Shown: positions 48,970-60,924, counted from the stretch's first letter. The stretch is 64,000 nt of DNA from Phoenix dactylifera (GCF_009389715.1 NW_024068273.1:123770-187769), one strand, 5' to 3'. Numbers and translations are program-made. Notes: generated from the sequence alone by a model not told the origin.

Positions 48970-51900
48970 TGGAACAAGAGACACCAGAAAGTGATCGGTT
49001 TTCCTTATTTGGAAATCTATTATACAATATAATAGAGAGAGATGAAATATGTGTAATGGGATAGACATATTTAGGTTGGAGAGGTGCTTCTAGGTATTGG
49101 CTTTGGCAACTTAATGGAAATTTATGAGATCAACATATTAGCTTGGGAAGTTAAATGGAAATTTTATAACAAAGCCTACAATCAATGTTTATCGTATCGG
49201 TCGGTACTGGTACGTGGTACAGGAGGCATACCAAGTGTTCGGTATGCCGAACCACCTCCCATACCGACACTATAATAGGATGGCACCATTATGGTGTTTG
49301 GTATCAAACGACATACCTTACCTACGATATTGCAAGGATAAAACTAGCGGACGATAAAAGAATTTTAAAAAAACAATGACCGTAGCAAAAATGAGACTTT
49401 ATGGATGTGTTAAAACTAGAAAAGATAACGAATGAATACATTAGAGGAATTGTTTGAGTTGCACAAACTAAGGACAAGATGATGGAAAATTGACTAATAT
49501 GGTATGGCCACGTGCAATGAAGATCAAACGAGACTCTAGCGACAAGAGGAGCTGTAATTTGTTTGGCAGGATGTAGGAGGGGAAAGCCTAAAATAATATG
49601 AATGGAAGTTACGAGAAAATACATCGAAAAGCTTAAAATAACTACATAGGAGTCCCTAAATAGTATTCCTTTATGGAGGACTCATAAAGCCAACCCCAAA
49701 TACATGGAATATGACTTGATGGTTATAGTCACCAAAAACCCAACGCATGATTGAACTTAAGGTATGAATAAGATCCAGATTGGATCAAGCAACAGTTCTT
49801 AGCCAACGTACGTCGTACCCAAGGTCTGCCGAACCGACCGAAACTGGTCGGTTCCGGCTGTACCGAACCGGTGCCGACAGCTACCGATATGGGTTCGGCT
49901 ATGAAAACCGGTACCGAACCGAAACCGGTGCGACCGGCACCGGTAGAAGCGAGGAAGAAGAGGAGGAGGAAGAGGAAGAAAGAAGAGAAGAAGACGAAGA
50001 AGAAAAGAAAGTTAATAGAAGAAGAAAGGCAACGTACGGAAAAAGGAGGACCTCTCTTCCTTGCTTGCGAGAGGGCCTCATCTTCCTTCGCTTGGCTCAC
50101 TAGGAGACGGGGGGAGCCAGACAAAGAGAGAAGAGTGGAGAGAGGGGAAGGAGGGTTTGGGGAGAAGAAGGAGGAAAAAAACAAAGGGGGGAAAAAAAAC
50201 CCCCGCATGCGGGGGCGAGTGGGGAAACGGGCCCGAGTGGGCGAACCCGCGAGCCCGGCTCGCGCCCCGCCTTGCGTTTCCATCGCGCAGAGAACCGCAC
50301 CCGCACAGCGGTTCCCCGCGGGCTGGCCCCGCGTGAGCTTTAATTGCTGCCGACTCTGTGGGTAACGCGGACGCCGCAACGAGCGCGCGAGTTCGCCGCA
50401 TCCGAGGCATTTTTTTGTTTTGTTTTTCCTATCTCGATCGGTTCGGTCACGCGGTACCGGTACCACGAAACCGATCTTCACCGGTACCATCGGTACCGCA
50501 GACCCTGGTCGTACCATCTCGAATTGGACGATACGAGGCATGTCGTACCCTACCGGGGGCCGATTGGCACAATTCCACCCCTCAGTTTGAGAAACCGGCA
50601 AGGGAAGGAGAGAGGAAGAAGGAAAGCGAGGAAAAGAGAGACAAGGAGGGAGGGAGGGGGGAGATGAAGAAGGAGAGGGAGAGGATAACGGAGACCGAAA
50701 GAGGTGGAGAGAGGGGGAGAGGGTTTTTGTTTCACTTAAAAAATTTCGAAAAAAAATAAAAAAGGCACGGAGCCCTTGTTTCATTTCAAATCGGAGGCTC
50801 CAACCTAGTTTCGAAGCCATGGAGGAGAGAGGGCTTCGAAAGTCATCTCTCCCCCCTCCCTCTGCCTCTCTCAATCTCCACCACCCTCTCCCTCTCTCCC
50901 CCTCCATTCCTCTCGCTCTCCTCTTCCTCCCTCTTTTTCTCTCTTTCCTTCTCTCTCCCCTCCCTTCCCCACCTCCCTCTTATCTCCACTGCCCTCTCCC
51001 ACCCTCCCTCCCTCTTTTCCTCTCTCTCCTCCCCCTCCCCCTCCCTTCTGGTTTTTTTTTGTCGATATTTGCTGAAACAGCATGGCACATAAAATACCGT
51101 ACCATACTGCCAGCCTACCGGCACAGGGACCAGTTCCAGTACTGCGGACCACGCTCACAAACCATCTTGCATCCTAAGGCATCATTTGGATCATAAGAAA
51201 AGGGTGAAAGTGAAGTCAATAAAAGAAAATTTCAAAAAACTAAGAATTTTGTCCATACCTTTCTTGCAATACAATACCTATTAGAAAGAAAAGGCCCTAC
51301 AAAGAAAATTTTAAGCCCTTATTTTCTCCATGTTTTCCCCGACATTCTTCAGCCATCATATGACCTTACCATTCCTTCAAATGCCTATCTCTAGCTAAGT
51401 CAAGAAAAGTGGCTAGGGAGCAAGGTCCTACCCCGCAAAACCCAATTATAGACTCGAGAAAGCAGGCCTACATGGACACGATACAAGGCACCAATCAAGC
51501 CATTCTGGGGACCCCGGTGGGAACTCCATTTAAAGCAAACACTAGGGGTTGACTATTCCATTTTTAAAAACAATGTTAGAAACCTAAGGAGCAGCTTGGT
51601 AAAACAAAAAAATAAACGGCTTGATATTGAATGGTTCATTTTAATTTAAGCTAATACGTACCAACAGGACTTTCCTATTACTAGTACATGAGCTTCCTAT
51701 GGTATCAAATGTAGGCTATAAACTTACAATGTGTTTCTTTTTTTTTTTTGGAGGAGGGGGTGGGGGCGGGGAACCTGTTACACGTCCCATGTATTTTTTG
51801 ACATGAAACTTGAGTATGTCTGGTGGTGTTAATGCATATAAAAAGTTGTTTGGGTGTTGTATGACGAGTTATTCGAAAATGCCAACGGAGGACATGTTGG

Positions 51901-54900
51901 ACAATAATGAGCATGCATATAAGATACTTCATGGCCTGAAATTCCAAAGATCAATTTAATTAACTGTCTAGCTATTTCCATTCATTACACAGGACTTCTG
52001 TATCTTTCTGTGTTGGTGTGTGCGCTAGCATATTGCAATGCCAATGCCTAACCACCACAAGTATGATAAGCCTAAATTTATATCTTGGTATGTATGTCAT
52101 ATACAATGCATGTCTTTTTATGCCTATAAACCCATGCCATTTTTTCTGTCAATTTTCTTCCAAAGTACCCTCCCTTTCAACCATGAAAGGAATCTCCAAG
52201 AGGCATATTCTTTCAATATCTGATTTTGATATAGCTTGTTTTACGCTTTACCGTAAACAAACAATCTATACCATGCAAACTCCTATGTTCTCATTTTTAC
52301 AGGGTGAACATGATTGGTCCTCCATAGCTTTTCTTTTTCTTATATTTACTCTTACAGTTCTAGTGTTGTTCCTAACAACTACTAGTATGTACTATATATT
52401 TAAAGTTTTCATGTATGCATTGTCTATAAAACGAAAAGCACAATAATGACAATAGTTCAATATACCATCCAAGTAATAAAGAACTGCTCAAATAGTACCA
52501 TCCAAATCCTACGTTCTGTTTGAGTATTTAACTCACACCAGGATGGTCTAGAATACATAAACGATCAACAAACAGAAAAATTAAATACATGGATATATAG
52601 CATACTTCAGTAATTAAGATGTCATATATTTGCATGCAAGTTCACATATTATATTATCATTGATCATTACATCTATTTCAAGATAACTCAACATGTTATA
52701 TTATCTCTTATCAATACCGTATCATATTATATTACCTATTTGAGGATGAGCCTTGGCCAAAAGGTAAGGTTGCTCCATGACCTGGAAGTCATAGATTCAA
52801 AACACAGAACAGCCTCTTCGCATGCACGCAATGATGTGTATATCTTACCTCCCCAAACCCCACAATGAGGGTGCATGAGACTCTGGGCTGCCCTTATTAT
52901 AAGTAACATGTTATAAATACATCATAGTATTATTTATCAATAATGAGACAACACAGAGTGACCGATTTTGTTTTAAAACCAATTATACAAAAATAATCAA
53001 AGATAGTTGTAGATATGTGCGATACAATTAGAATTGGTTGGATGAAGTAGAGAGGTTCATCTGAAATATTATGTGACATGCACATACCCACACGACTTAA
53101 GGGTAAAAATATAGAATAACATTAAGGCCGGAAATTTTGCATGGCTCTGAGCGCTAAACAATAAAGTACAAGAAAACAAATTAAATGTAGCAAAATTGAG
53201 AAGGTTAAAATGGAGGTATTGTAAGGCCCCGTTTGACAGAGCTTTCGGAAGTAGAGCTTTTACAAAAAGCTAATTGTTGTTTGGTAACTACATTTCTAAA
53301 GTAATGTGGAACTTTAATATATATTTGCTAAACAAACTGAGAAAGTACTTTTGGTATGACAAAATGACTAAAAGGACATTTCATAATATTATACAACAAA
53401 GCATAATAAAATATAATATGTATTAATACATAAATATATGATATAGTATAATATTACTATAATATAATATTATATTATATTATAATACAGTAATATAATA
53501 TTGCATACTATAGCATAATAATATAACATAATTTGATATTATATAACATAACATATCAATGTATTATGATATAATACATATAATATTATATTTATAGTAT
53601 AATACAATAATAAAGATATAAATATTATAATTGTTACCATTATATATTAATATTTTATTAATATAGTATTGTAGGAACTAATTTTTGGGTTCCTTGTTTC
53701 CTTTGTTGGGATATTTTTGTAATTATAATATTTTATCATGAGTATTTTGATGCAAAAAGAAAAATTTTTATAAATCAAAGCAGCTTTCCAACGCATGCTA
53801 AAAGTGTTTTTTTCGAAAAAGCTCCATTTTGGAGCTTCTCCCAAGAAGCTGTTTTAACTTTCTGACAAAGCTAAAACAGCTTTCCGATTTTTTTACCAAA
53901 CACCTCTATTCCATCCAAAAGTACTTTTGGAGGGTCAGAAAGTGCCTTCTGGCCACCAAAAGCTCTACCAACATGGCCTAAAACTAGAAAAAACATTAAG
54001 AAATGAATAAATTAGAAAGCTATACGAGTTGCATAAATTAAGGAAAATATGGTAGAAAATCGAATGAAATGGTAAAGACATACATAACAAAGATCTTAGG
54101 CGATTCTGAAAAGGAGAGATACTTTTAGTTTATATTGAACGTCATAAGAAAGAAGAGGAAGACCTAAATTAACATGGATAGAGGTTGTGAAGAAGGATTT
54201 GGGAAAACTTGCAATAATCAGAGGTGGTCGTACACAGGAATACTTGGTAAATGAGGATCCATAAAGCTGACCCCAAATAGTTCGAGGAAGGGTAGATGAT
54301 TATAATTATGATGTATCAATACATCCTGCAACTGCATTATGTGTACCAACTAGATAGTTATAGTTACATATTTATACATCTGTATATTCCAAGATAAATT
54401 TACATGTGTGTACATTTACGCATATAAGCAATTAACAAAAGACTAAAGCTCCAAGTTCTTAACGTGACATTTGAACAAAGCTAGGTCCACCAAAATGAAA
54501 AGGTTCTTAACTTGTCAACATTTCCAAATATGCATGTACAGTTGTACACTATAGACATGCATATGACCATGTACAAAGCAACCAAAGAAATACTCAAGCA
54601 CAATCAAATAGATTCAGGCAATTTAAAACCAAGAAAACAAAGAATTTGACATAAATGGCACACACTTAATATGCTATAGAAAAGATGGACTTACAAATTA
54701 CAAGTATTTTGCAAGTCTTGGGTAGATAAGCCAGATGATGCATTTTGCGCAGCATTCTGATATCTCTGCAATGCAGCTCCAAGTTGACTAACCTGAAGAG
54801 AAGAATCAATTACCTCAGACCTAGAAAGGCTGAAATTAAACCAAAAGCCAGCAAAAGATAACGTTTTAAGTGACAAAAGCATCAATTAATACCTGGGGTA

Positions 54901-56972
54901 TTAACAACCTCCGAGGAATAAGCTCCTCATGACGCCTAGCACAGAATTCCCAGGAACAAATCTAGAAAAAAAAAAAAAGAGCTACTGAGTATTCCCAAAG
55001 AGATGCAACAAAACAAGATGTCTTCTAGAACGCAACAGAAATCGTCTTCAGTAAATTTTACCTTTAGATCAGGGGAGAAAACAATCCTCAGCTGACCTTC
55101 ACGTACCACACGTAATTGCTCAAATACACTCTCTTGAATGCTTTAGCATAATCCAAGACAATCTGGCCTGATGCATTCTGATACTCACGGGGCATGTCAA
55201 CGTATAAAAGTTCCTCTAAAGTACCACTAGCATATTTAATTTGGAATAGTCTTGGCAGAACCTCAACGGTAGTTTCTGAAATTGCATATGAGAAACAGCA
55301 AGATGACATAAACAAAGCAGCTCTCCAATGCAGTATATATAACAGTGTAAAACATAATTCTTTATTGATGAGGAGATAAACATAAAATTAGATCAAAACA
55401 TATATTTAATTCAACACAATGCACAGGCAAGATAGAAATTCATGATGCAGGATGGTACATACCAAAACCACGACCAGGTTTACGATTGCATATCTCACAG
55501 TGCCATACATCCTGAAAAACATGGTACACATGCTTCATTACATACACAAACACAAAAAAATAAAGAGGCTATCATTCACTGAATGCAAGGATGCAAAAAT
55601 ATCAAGCAGGGCAGCCCACAACTCAAGCATAAGCAGGGAGAAGGAAAAAGCATGACTCCAAACTTCACCAACATAACCCAAGTCATGCATGCATTTGAAC
55701 AATTGGCTCATTCTTCTCATCAGATCTAGACATACCTGAGGAAAAACACCAGTGGTTTGACGCCCACTTCCATAGAGAGAACACACCACCTCTTCTTGGC
55801 ATTGGGAGCAAAGTATTCATTAACAAATTTTCGCCAGAACTCAATATTGTTATCCTTCATGAGGGAAAAGCAAATGTTGAGTGTAAAAAGAAATAGTGCT
55901 TCTTCTGCCAGCTTGCCTTGAAATAGTCAAATACATCCAGCAATAAGAGAAGCTTACTTCTGGTCTATGCTGCTGATGATACATATAATGAGTCAAACGC
56001 CGTGCACACATTCCAGGCTCAATAATGGTTTCACTTGAGGTCTCAAAGGAAGACTTGTTGAAGCTGTTGTTGCAGCTGGTTTCTTTGCTGAGGTAAGTTC
56101 TTAAAAAGCTGCTGCTGTTGCTGCTGTTGCTGCTGCTGCTGCAGATGCATGATCCGCTGCTGCTGTAAGAGATTAATTTGAGCAGCTGCAGCTGGTGACT
56201 GCTGCCTCGACATTTGGAGTAACTGCTGCTGCTGTTGCTGTTGCTGCTGCTGCTGCTGTTGCTGCTGCAGAAACAATGATGAATCGGAATGTTGGTGTTC
56301 CAGTTTAACAGAACTAAGCTTCTTACAGACTGCAGCTGTTGAGGTTCCATTTTCATAGCACCTAGACTGCGCAATGACTGTAATTGCTGTGGTGGACCAT
56401 TATTATCAGGACACATCTGTGGCTCCAACTTGACAGGACCCATGCTGCCACATTGCCCAGCCTCCCCGGAGCTGTGTTTGCTGCTGACTGTGAGGCATTG
56501 AGAACTGTTGTTGGAAGTTCTGTATCCCCTCAAGTTGCTGAGGCTGTGACTGATCCTGCACAAGCTGGTTTTCCAGAAGGATTCTGGAAGTGCTGCCCCT
56601 GACCCAGACCAGACGAAGAGGTGAAGGGATAGAGGATCAGGCTCAGCAGAACCTAGCATATCAACTGCACTTCCAACACTACCTCGCTGTTGGAGGTTCA
56701 CAGAAGGGTTGGAGAGCCCACCACCAGAAACAGGCCCTCCATTTCCAAATGAATGGTTAAGGAGTGATGATACGTTGAAATGTTACCCAGCAAGCTCATA
56801 TTGTTGTTGCTGTTGTTAAAGTGGGTTCGAGGAGAACCAGGGAAGAGAAAGGTTGCTGAGAAGGGATAGAATTAGACTGGGCTCCGCCCAACATGCCGGA
56901 GTTTGACCTCAGAAGAGATTGAGGGACCGACTGGGCTCCTCCAACCGGAGTCGGAGAGCCGGAAGGCACCAT
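40345..56972 (-). CDS. SEU: SEUSS transcriptional co-regulator (9 coding exons, frameshifts in exons 1, 2 and 4)
   Basis: Nuclear Q-rich adaptor of the LIM-domain-binding (LDB1) family that, in Arabidopsis, partners LEUNIG to repress AGAMOUS and acts in ovule and meristem development. Exons on the minus strand: 56972-55958, 55854-55736, 55511-55463, 55275-55062, 54961-54893, 54792-54695, 46979-46886, 41957-41888, 41267-40345. The N-terminus starts MVPSGSPTPVGG. Two poly-Q tracts fall near 56223-56276 and 56108-56150. The LDB-like core runs from EPGMCARRLTHYMYHQQHRPE through exon 7 (FVASARQLAKALEVPLVNDL). The Ser/Asn-rich tail ends LQFDWN. Exons 3 and 5-9 are clean. Exons 1, 2 and 4 show about twelve single-base indels, nearly all in short homopolymers. 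If these are undone the total is 887 codons, close to Arabidopsis SEU (877 aa). Introns 6 (7.7 kb) and 7 (4.9 kb) carry transposons. Either local sequence error or recent pseudogene. Confidence 0.88.
43551..43732 (+). repeat. about 180-bp dispersed repeat, copy B
   Basis: Partner of 34668-34848, same orientation. Here the first inverted repeat is complete (ggataacatcttatcc). Lies in SEUSS intron 7. Confidence 0.85.
44527..45230 (+). pseudogene. SUMO-like gene relic with three head-to-tail SUMO-like units
   Basis: Lies antisense inside SEUSS intron 7. From the ATG at 44527 a 118-aa frame runs to a stop at 44883. Its N-terminus (RQEDNKPADQSD) resembles the SUMO tail, followed by the fold segments AFLIYGRRV and EIEDADEIVVMLYQT, the equivalents of SUMO FLFDGRRL and EDGDEIDAMLHQT. 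The DNA then repeats twice more with a 200- and 192-bp period (about 44634-44835, 44836-45035, 45036-45230). The acidic motif recurs as EIEDADEIGAMLHQT (44952 on) and EIEDEDATDAMLHQT (45144 on), each followed by FI(F/L)AKS. Stops and frameshifts break units 2 and 3, and no unit keeps the terminal Gly-Gly needed for conjugation. No introns seen. Maize diSUMO-like (DSUL) is the nearest described architecture. A short product of unit 1 cannot be excluded. Confidence 0.75.
48928..48962. repeat. (GA)17 microsatellite
   Basis: Pure GA dinucleotides in SEUSS intron 6. Confidence 0.95.
49190..49330. repeat. GGTACC/TACCG-rich dispersed repeat, copy 3
   Basis: Words such as cggtcggtactggtacgtggtac, ttcggtatgccgaacc and cataccgacac dominate. 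It directly precedes the LINE remnant at 49380. Confidence 0.5.
49380..49735 (+). mobile_element. LINE (L1-like) ORF2 C-terminal remnant, copy 1
   Basis: With stops and small frameshifts the plus strand reads TVAKMRLYGCVKTRKDN, then the classical end of plant LINE reverse-transcriptase proteins: IWYGHVQ, ETLATRGAV, RRGKPKIIWMEVTRKYIEKL, and a WRTHKANPKYMEYD-like terminus. Heavily decayed and 5'-truncated. Lies in SEUSS intron 6. Confidence 0.8.
49795..51175. repeat. GC-rich composite repeat with GGTACC clusters and mirrored purine/pyrimidine tracts
   Basis: Three GGTACC/TACCG clusters (49800-49945, 50425-50580, 51085-51170) alternate with a GA-rich tract (49950-50190), a GC-rich core (50190-50400), another GA-rich tract (50590-50760) and a CT-rich tract (50840-51050). 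The last two are roughly complementary to each other and could fold back. Open frames of up to 392 codons exist on the minus strand, with others on the plus strand, but they are low-complexity and not genes. Embedded in SEUSS intron 6; probably a transposable element of unknown class. Confidence 0.55.
52742..52895 (+). mobile_element. Au-type SINE
   Basis: A tRNA-like head (gagccttggccaaaaggtaa as A box region, agtcatagattcaaaac as B box) is followed by cagcctctt, a short variable part, ccccacaatgagggtgcatg and the end ctgggctgccctt. This order is the hallmark of the Au SINE family of angiosperms. The length of about 150 bp is near full size. In SEUSS intron 6. Confidence 0.8.
53100..54310 (+). 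mobile_element. LINE (L1-like) remnant, copy 2, split by a MITE
   Basis: Left part (53100-53224) reads LHGSER, NVAKLRRLKWRYC. The right part (53979-54310) continues KTRKNIKK, ENRMKW, ERRGRPKLTWIEVVKKDLGKL, the same LINE tail as at 49380-49735. The two halves join exactly when the element at 53225-53978 and one TAA are removed. Contains stops; not functional. Confidence 0.82.
53225..53978. mobile_element. Tourist/PIF-Harbinger-like MITE with TAA target duplication
   Basis: Begins ggccccgtttgacagagctt and ends aaaagctctaccaacatggcc, which are imperfect inverted repeats of about 22 bp. Flanked by TAA on both sides (53222-53224 and 53979-53981), the target duplication expected for PIF/Harbinger elements. 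The 754-bp interior is extremely AT-rich and non-coding, with mirrored segments such as agaagctgtttta / taaaacagctttc near the right end. Confidence 0.8.
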
Positions 56973-57850
56973 TTTTTGCTCAAGGGGAGGGAGCAGGTGA
57001 TCTATGTAGACTAAAAAGGGAAATTTTGTTACATAGGCTTATAGAATTAGCAAGAATAACAACAAACAAACCTTGCAGACTCTATATGGGCCCTTGAAAG
57101 CAAGGAAGGACTGCCTTCAAACACATCGGCTGATAGAGAATATAACCAACGGGAAGTGGAAACCAGCATAAACTCTGGCCTGCAACATCCTATAGGTTCC
57201 ACCCCCTCTTCAAGAATCCCATTTTTATCCAAACCTCCAAAAGGACCAATAACCGGATCTCAGATATACCCCTAAATACCCAATCTTTTTTAACGCTTTC
57301 TTTTCTTCTCCTTTTGCTTTCCACTACCGACAATGAAAGTAGAATCTGGTAAACAAAACAGAACAAAAAGCTAAAATATCAGAAGAAGGAAGATAAAAAT
57401 GCTATCCTTTTCCCAGCAATGGAAACCAAGCAAGCAGAGCACCTTCAGAAGAGCTCAAGATACGATCTTTCTTCTCGTACACCCCAAAAAACACGATCGT
57501 TTCCTCTTCTCATGAGGTAAAACACCCTCACGGATTCAGACACCACCGGAAGCGTCGCAAACGACCGCGAGAATCCCTCGATCGCCACCTAGATCATAAC
57601 ATCCGAGCCGAATCAGATGACCCGGGCCTCAGTCTGATCCATTCCTCGAATGTAACGGAAATAGAAGTCGCCAAAGAAGACCAGGGAGAAATGGAACAGA
57701 AAAACCCTAACGAAAAGGAATTCGAAACCGACGATCGAATCGACTTACGTGGTTGCGAGTCCCAAGAAGAGGCCTCGGTGCAGCAGCTCGAAAGAACTCC
57801 TCCGGCGGTCTCTTCTCTTCTCTGGCTTGAAACTCCAGATCTAGGTTACG
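56973..57850 (-). promoter_or_regulatory. SEU: SEUSS 5' UTR with leader intron
   Basis: On the minus strand the start ATG is preceded by a short leader from 57010, directly behind a splice acceptor (ctttttag). Upstream, caaccac/gtaagtcg at 57749/57748 is a strong donor, giving a leader intron of about 740 bp (57748-57011). The transcription start should lie somewhat above 57800, in a CT/GA-rich sequence without an obvious TATA box. Splice sites are predicted by eye. Confidence 0.6.
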
Positions 57851-60477
57851 GTTTTCTTTCGAGCTCTAAAAAAGGACTGCTTTCATCTCCGCGACTCTTG
57901 TCCTCTTTTCCTCGGAATTTTTTCAAAAAAAACATTTCCTTCCTCTGGTTTCCTTCTTCCCCCGGATTGAGTGTTGTCCTTGCGGACGTCAAAGTTCCTT
58001 TAGATTTGATTAAACTTTTGATACCTCCACCCGTTTATTTTGATTGGTATCTCCTTTTGACCCGCAAGTGGAGGTTGCGGTTGCAGCTTACAGGACTTTT
58101 GTTTATAAGCCCTCAAGCAGTTTTCAAAACTATAAATAAGCACCTATTGTCTCATAATCACTCGTATTCCCTTGTAAAACCGGTTCCTTTTTTTTTTTCT
58201 TCTTTCTGATAAAGCAAAAAATCGTTACCTAATTTAGGGAATGACAGTCATCATTTCATCACAAAAACATGAATATATTATCAAGGTTATTTTGACCTGC
58301 AGCCTTGAAATATACATCGACATTTATGATCTGATTGATAAATAAATAATATTTTAAATGATATACTTTGGTGATGCAAAAATATATAATCTTGTAAGTT
58401 AATATAATAGTGTATGATCAAGTATATGCTAGACTTATATAGGTTATTCATAAAATAATCAATCATTCAAAAATTGCATCTACATAAACAATGCTAATAT
58501 CGAATCTTTCGTTATATATCATTTATCTATAATGTATTTTAATATCATTTAACATTTTTGGTACTAAATATCATTCTAAAACTTCTCTTTTAATATTTTC
58601 TATAGTCTTTTAAGTATAATCTCTATATATTCTTTATTTATGCAAAAAGCAAATGATTAAATAAAAACTATATTAGATTAGTGTTTAAAAACTATATGCA
58701 TTAGTATAACGTTGTTAAAATATGTACTTCATTAAATTTTATTTTTTATTACACCAATGATTCAAATATATTTTAAATAAGTATAAATCAGATCTTTCAT
58801 ATTTGAAAGCATCGAAGTTAAGAAGTAATGGATGCGAAAACTAATATTAGAAAATTTAGAAATACTCATTATTATAAACCGGTTACTAGGCACCCAAGGT
58901 GATAACAAAATTATAGGTAATTTTTACATTAAGATAATTTAAAAATTTCATCCTAGCCATATTATATTTGTTTATCTCCATACACCTTGCAACCAATACT
59001 CATCTCACTTCCATTGGTTATCCATACGTAGAGATGATATTCAATGGTAGCATAAAATTAAGCAATGATGATAATTTTATTAGCATCTTGGTAAATAAAA
59101 AAAAAAAAAAAAAGCATAGGCCGGACAACAGTAGCACAAGCCCAAAAAGCAAGGAGTTTATGAGAATATTGAACCTCTTCAGGAGTTTCATGTGAAACCT
59201 GGGAGCCACCGGTCTTTGCCGGTTACACTAGCCGAGAACGAGTACAAATATCAAAGGCTACCATCATTCGCCATCTTTATTCTCTCTCCTCTGCTCCCAA
59301 AAAGAGTCAAATCTTCTTCTTCTCATTCTCTTTGGCATCAACGACATCCCCATCGTCATAGCCATCCATCATGCACATGGACTCATCCCATGGCATCGGC
59401 ACCGGTAGCGGGGTCCACGGTTTCTTTTCTTCTGCCCGTAATGCCCTCGAACTTCCCTCGGAATTACTCCTCAGTATTCTCCGGCGCGAGAGCCAATGCG
59501 GGCCTCACGCGCGCCTCTATAGATTCTCGCGGTGATCGCATGCTTTCCGTCACCGACCGGCTGCGTTACGCAAGGCTGGAAGGGACAAGGACGCTGGAAC
59601 CCTATGATTGCGGTGACTTTTCTCGGAGTCACCGAGAGGTGGAAGGAAGCGCGGGAAATGAGACAATGATTTGCCACGTGTTCCTACTTGCCTGGACGCA
59701 GGGTGGTCCCAGGTGTTTTTTTTTTTAAATTTTGACTCTCCAACGGAGTCCGTCGATCTGGACCGTCCATTAAATAGAACTCTCCTTCAACTGGCGAAAT
59801 CTCTACGTCAGATCAGTGCTCCCCAACAGATCTATGCTGGATTGACGCTTTTGGCCCCAAATTGTTGCTATTTGTTTAATATAACGGTTATTATCTTATC
59901 TCATAATATATGATTTGAAATTAAGATTAGAATAAATTGCTATGATGGACATCGTCATGACAAGAATTTAATAGCTAATAATAAAAAGAGGATGATGTTA
60001 TTGTCTGCATTATAATTCCTATAATAAAAATTCATGATGCCACAAGGCTACCAAATGATCGGTGCAACTTTGAAGATTTGCCGTCAAAAATGAGGATCGG
60101 CTGGTAATAAAACTTTCAAACATGCAATCATGCATCTCATGAACTCTCGACAATGGTTGCAAATAGATCGAGTTGAATCAAATTACGAGTGACTGCAATC
60201 TAAACCAATTTCTTATTTAGATTTTAATTTTGTATCCAGATTCAACCTAATAGAAGATCAGATCGGATCCACCGCTATAATTTTTAATCCAATAGGTTAT
60301 TCTAGTTGGATCGGATCTATATATAACTGTAACTCAACCCAAAAAAAATTGGATCGGATTGGGTCTGATTCGAAGCAACTATCCATGGCTTCAAAACTTG
60401 TTTGCACCTCCACAAGCTACAGCCCGTAGGATCAAATAATTTTACAGATTTGGTTAGGGCAGATGAGTCGTAGAATT

Positions 60478-60924
60478 AAAAATTAAAATTATCCAAATTT
60501 CAAATGGGTCTGGTCAGGTTGAATTCAGTAACCTAGACCCAACCCAAAATAAAAAGAGTCTAATTTTAGGACCTGACTTAGCTCACGAGTCCTCCAAAAT
60601 GGGTTGGGTCGGATCTAAACAGACGGGGTCCGATCGGAGCACGGGGCAACCCGACACATTTGCGGCTTTTTTGACGTGTGCATAATGGGCATTTTGAAAA
60701 TTTAAAATTATCTAAATTTAAATGGATGAGATCGGGTTGGGTCAGAATACAGTAAACCTAGATCCAATCCAGAAAATAAAACGAATCTAATTTTAGGACC
60801 TGATCTGGCTCCACGGGCCCTTCAAAATAGGTCAGATTGGGTCTAAACGGGTCGGGTCTGATCAGGGTATGGGGCAACCCGACACATTTGCGGCCTTACT
60901 TTTGGCGTGTGCATATGGGCATTT
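60478..60924 (+). repeat. 220-bp tandem duplication
   Basis: Two diverged copies, 60478-60696 and 60697-60924, share aaaattatc(c/t)aaattt, tctaattttaggacctga, ggggcaacccgacacatttg and gacgtgtgcat(a)atgggca in order. The GGGTCGGGTC-rich style continues upstream (60230-60370), suggesting a repeat family. Confidence 0.8.

Noticed and set aside
49729-50907. 392-codon open frame on the minus strand and overlapping frames on the plus strand
   Set aside because: Composed of low-complexity Ser/Pro/Phe or Arg/Glu stretches from GA/CT tracts and GGTACC repeats, open on both strands; no domain and no splice context.
52018-52446. 142-codon frame with a hydrophobic C-terminus
   Set aside because: AT-rich intronic sequence without a family; hydrophobicity follows from T-rich codons.
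57691-58209. 172-codon plus-strand frame
   Set aside because: Runs antisense through the SEUSS leader exon and promoter, low complexity, no homology recognised.
59192-59728. 178-codon frame in a GC-richer island
   Set aside because: No family match or splice context; ends in a poly-T run; more likely promoter or repeat DNA.
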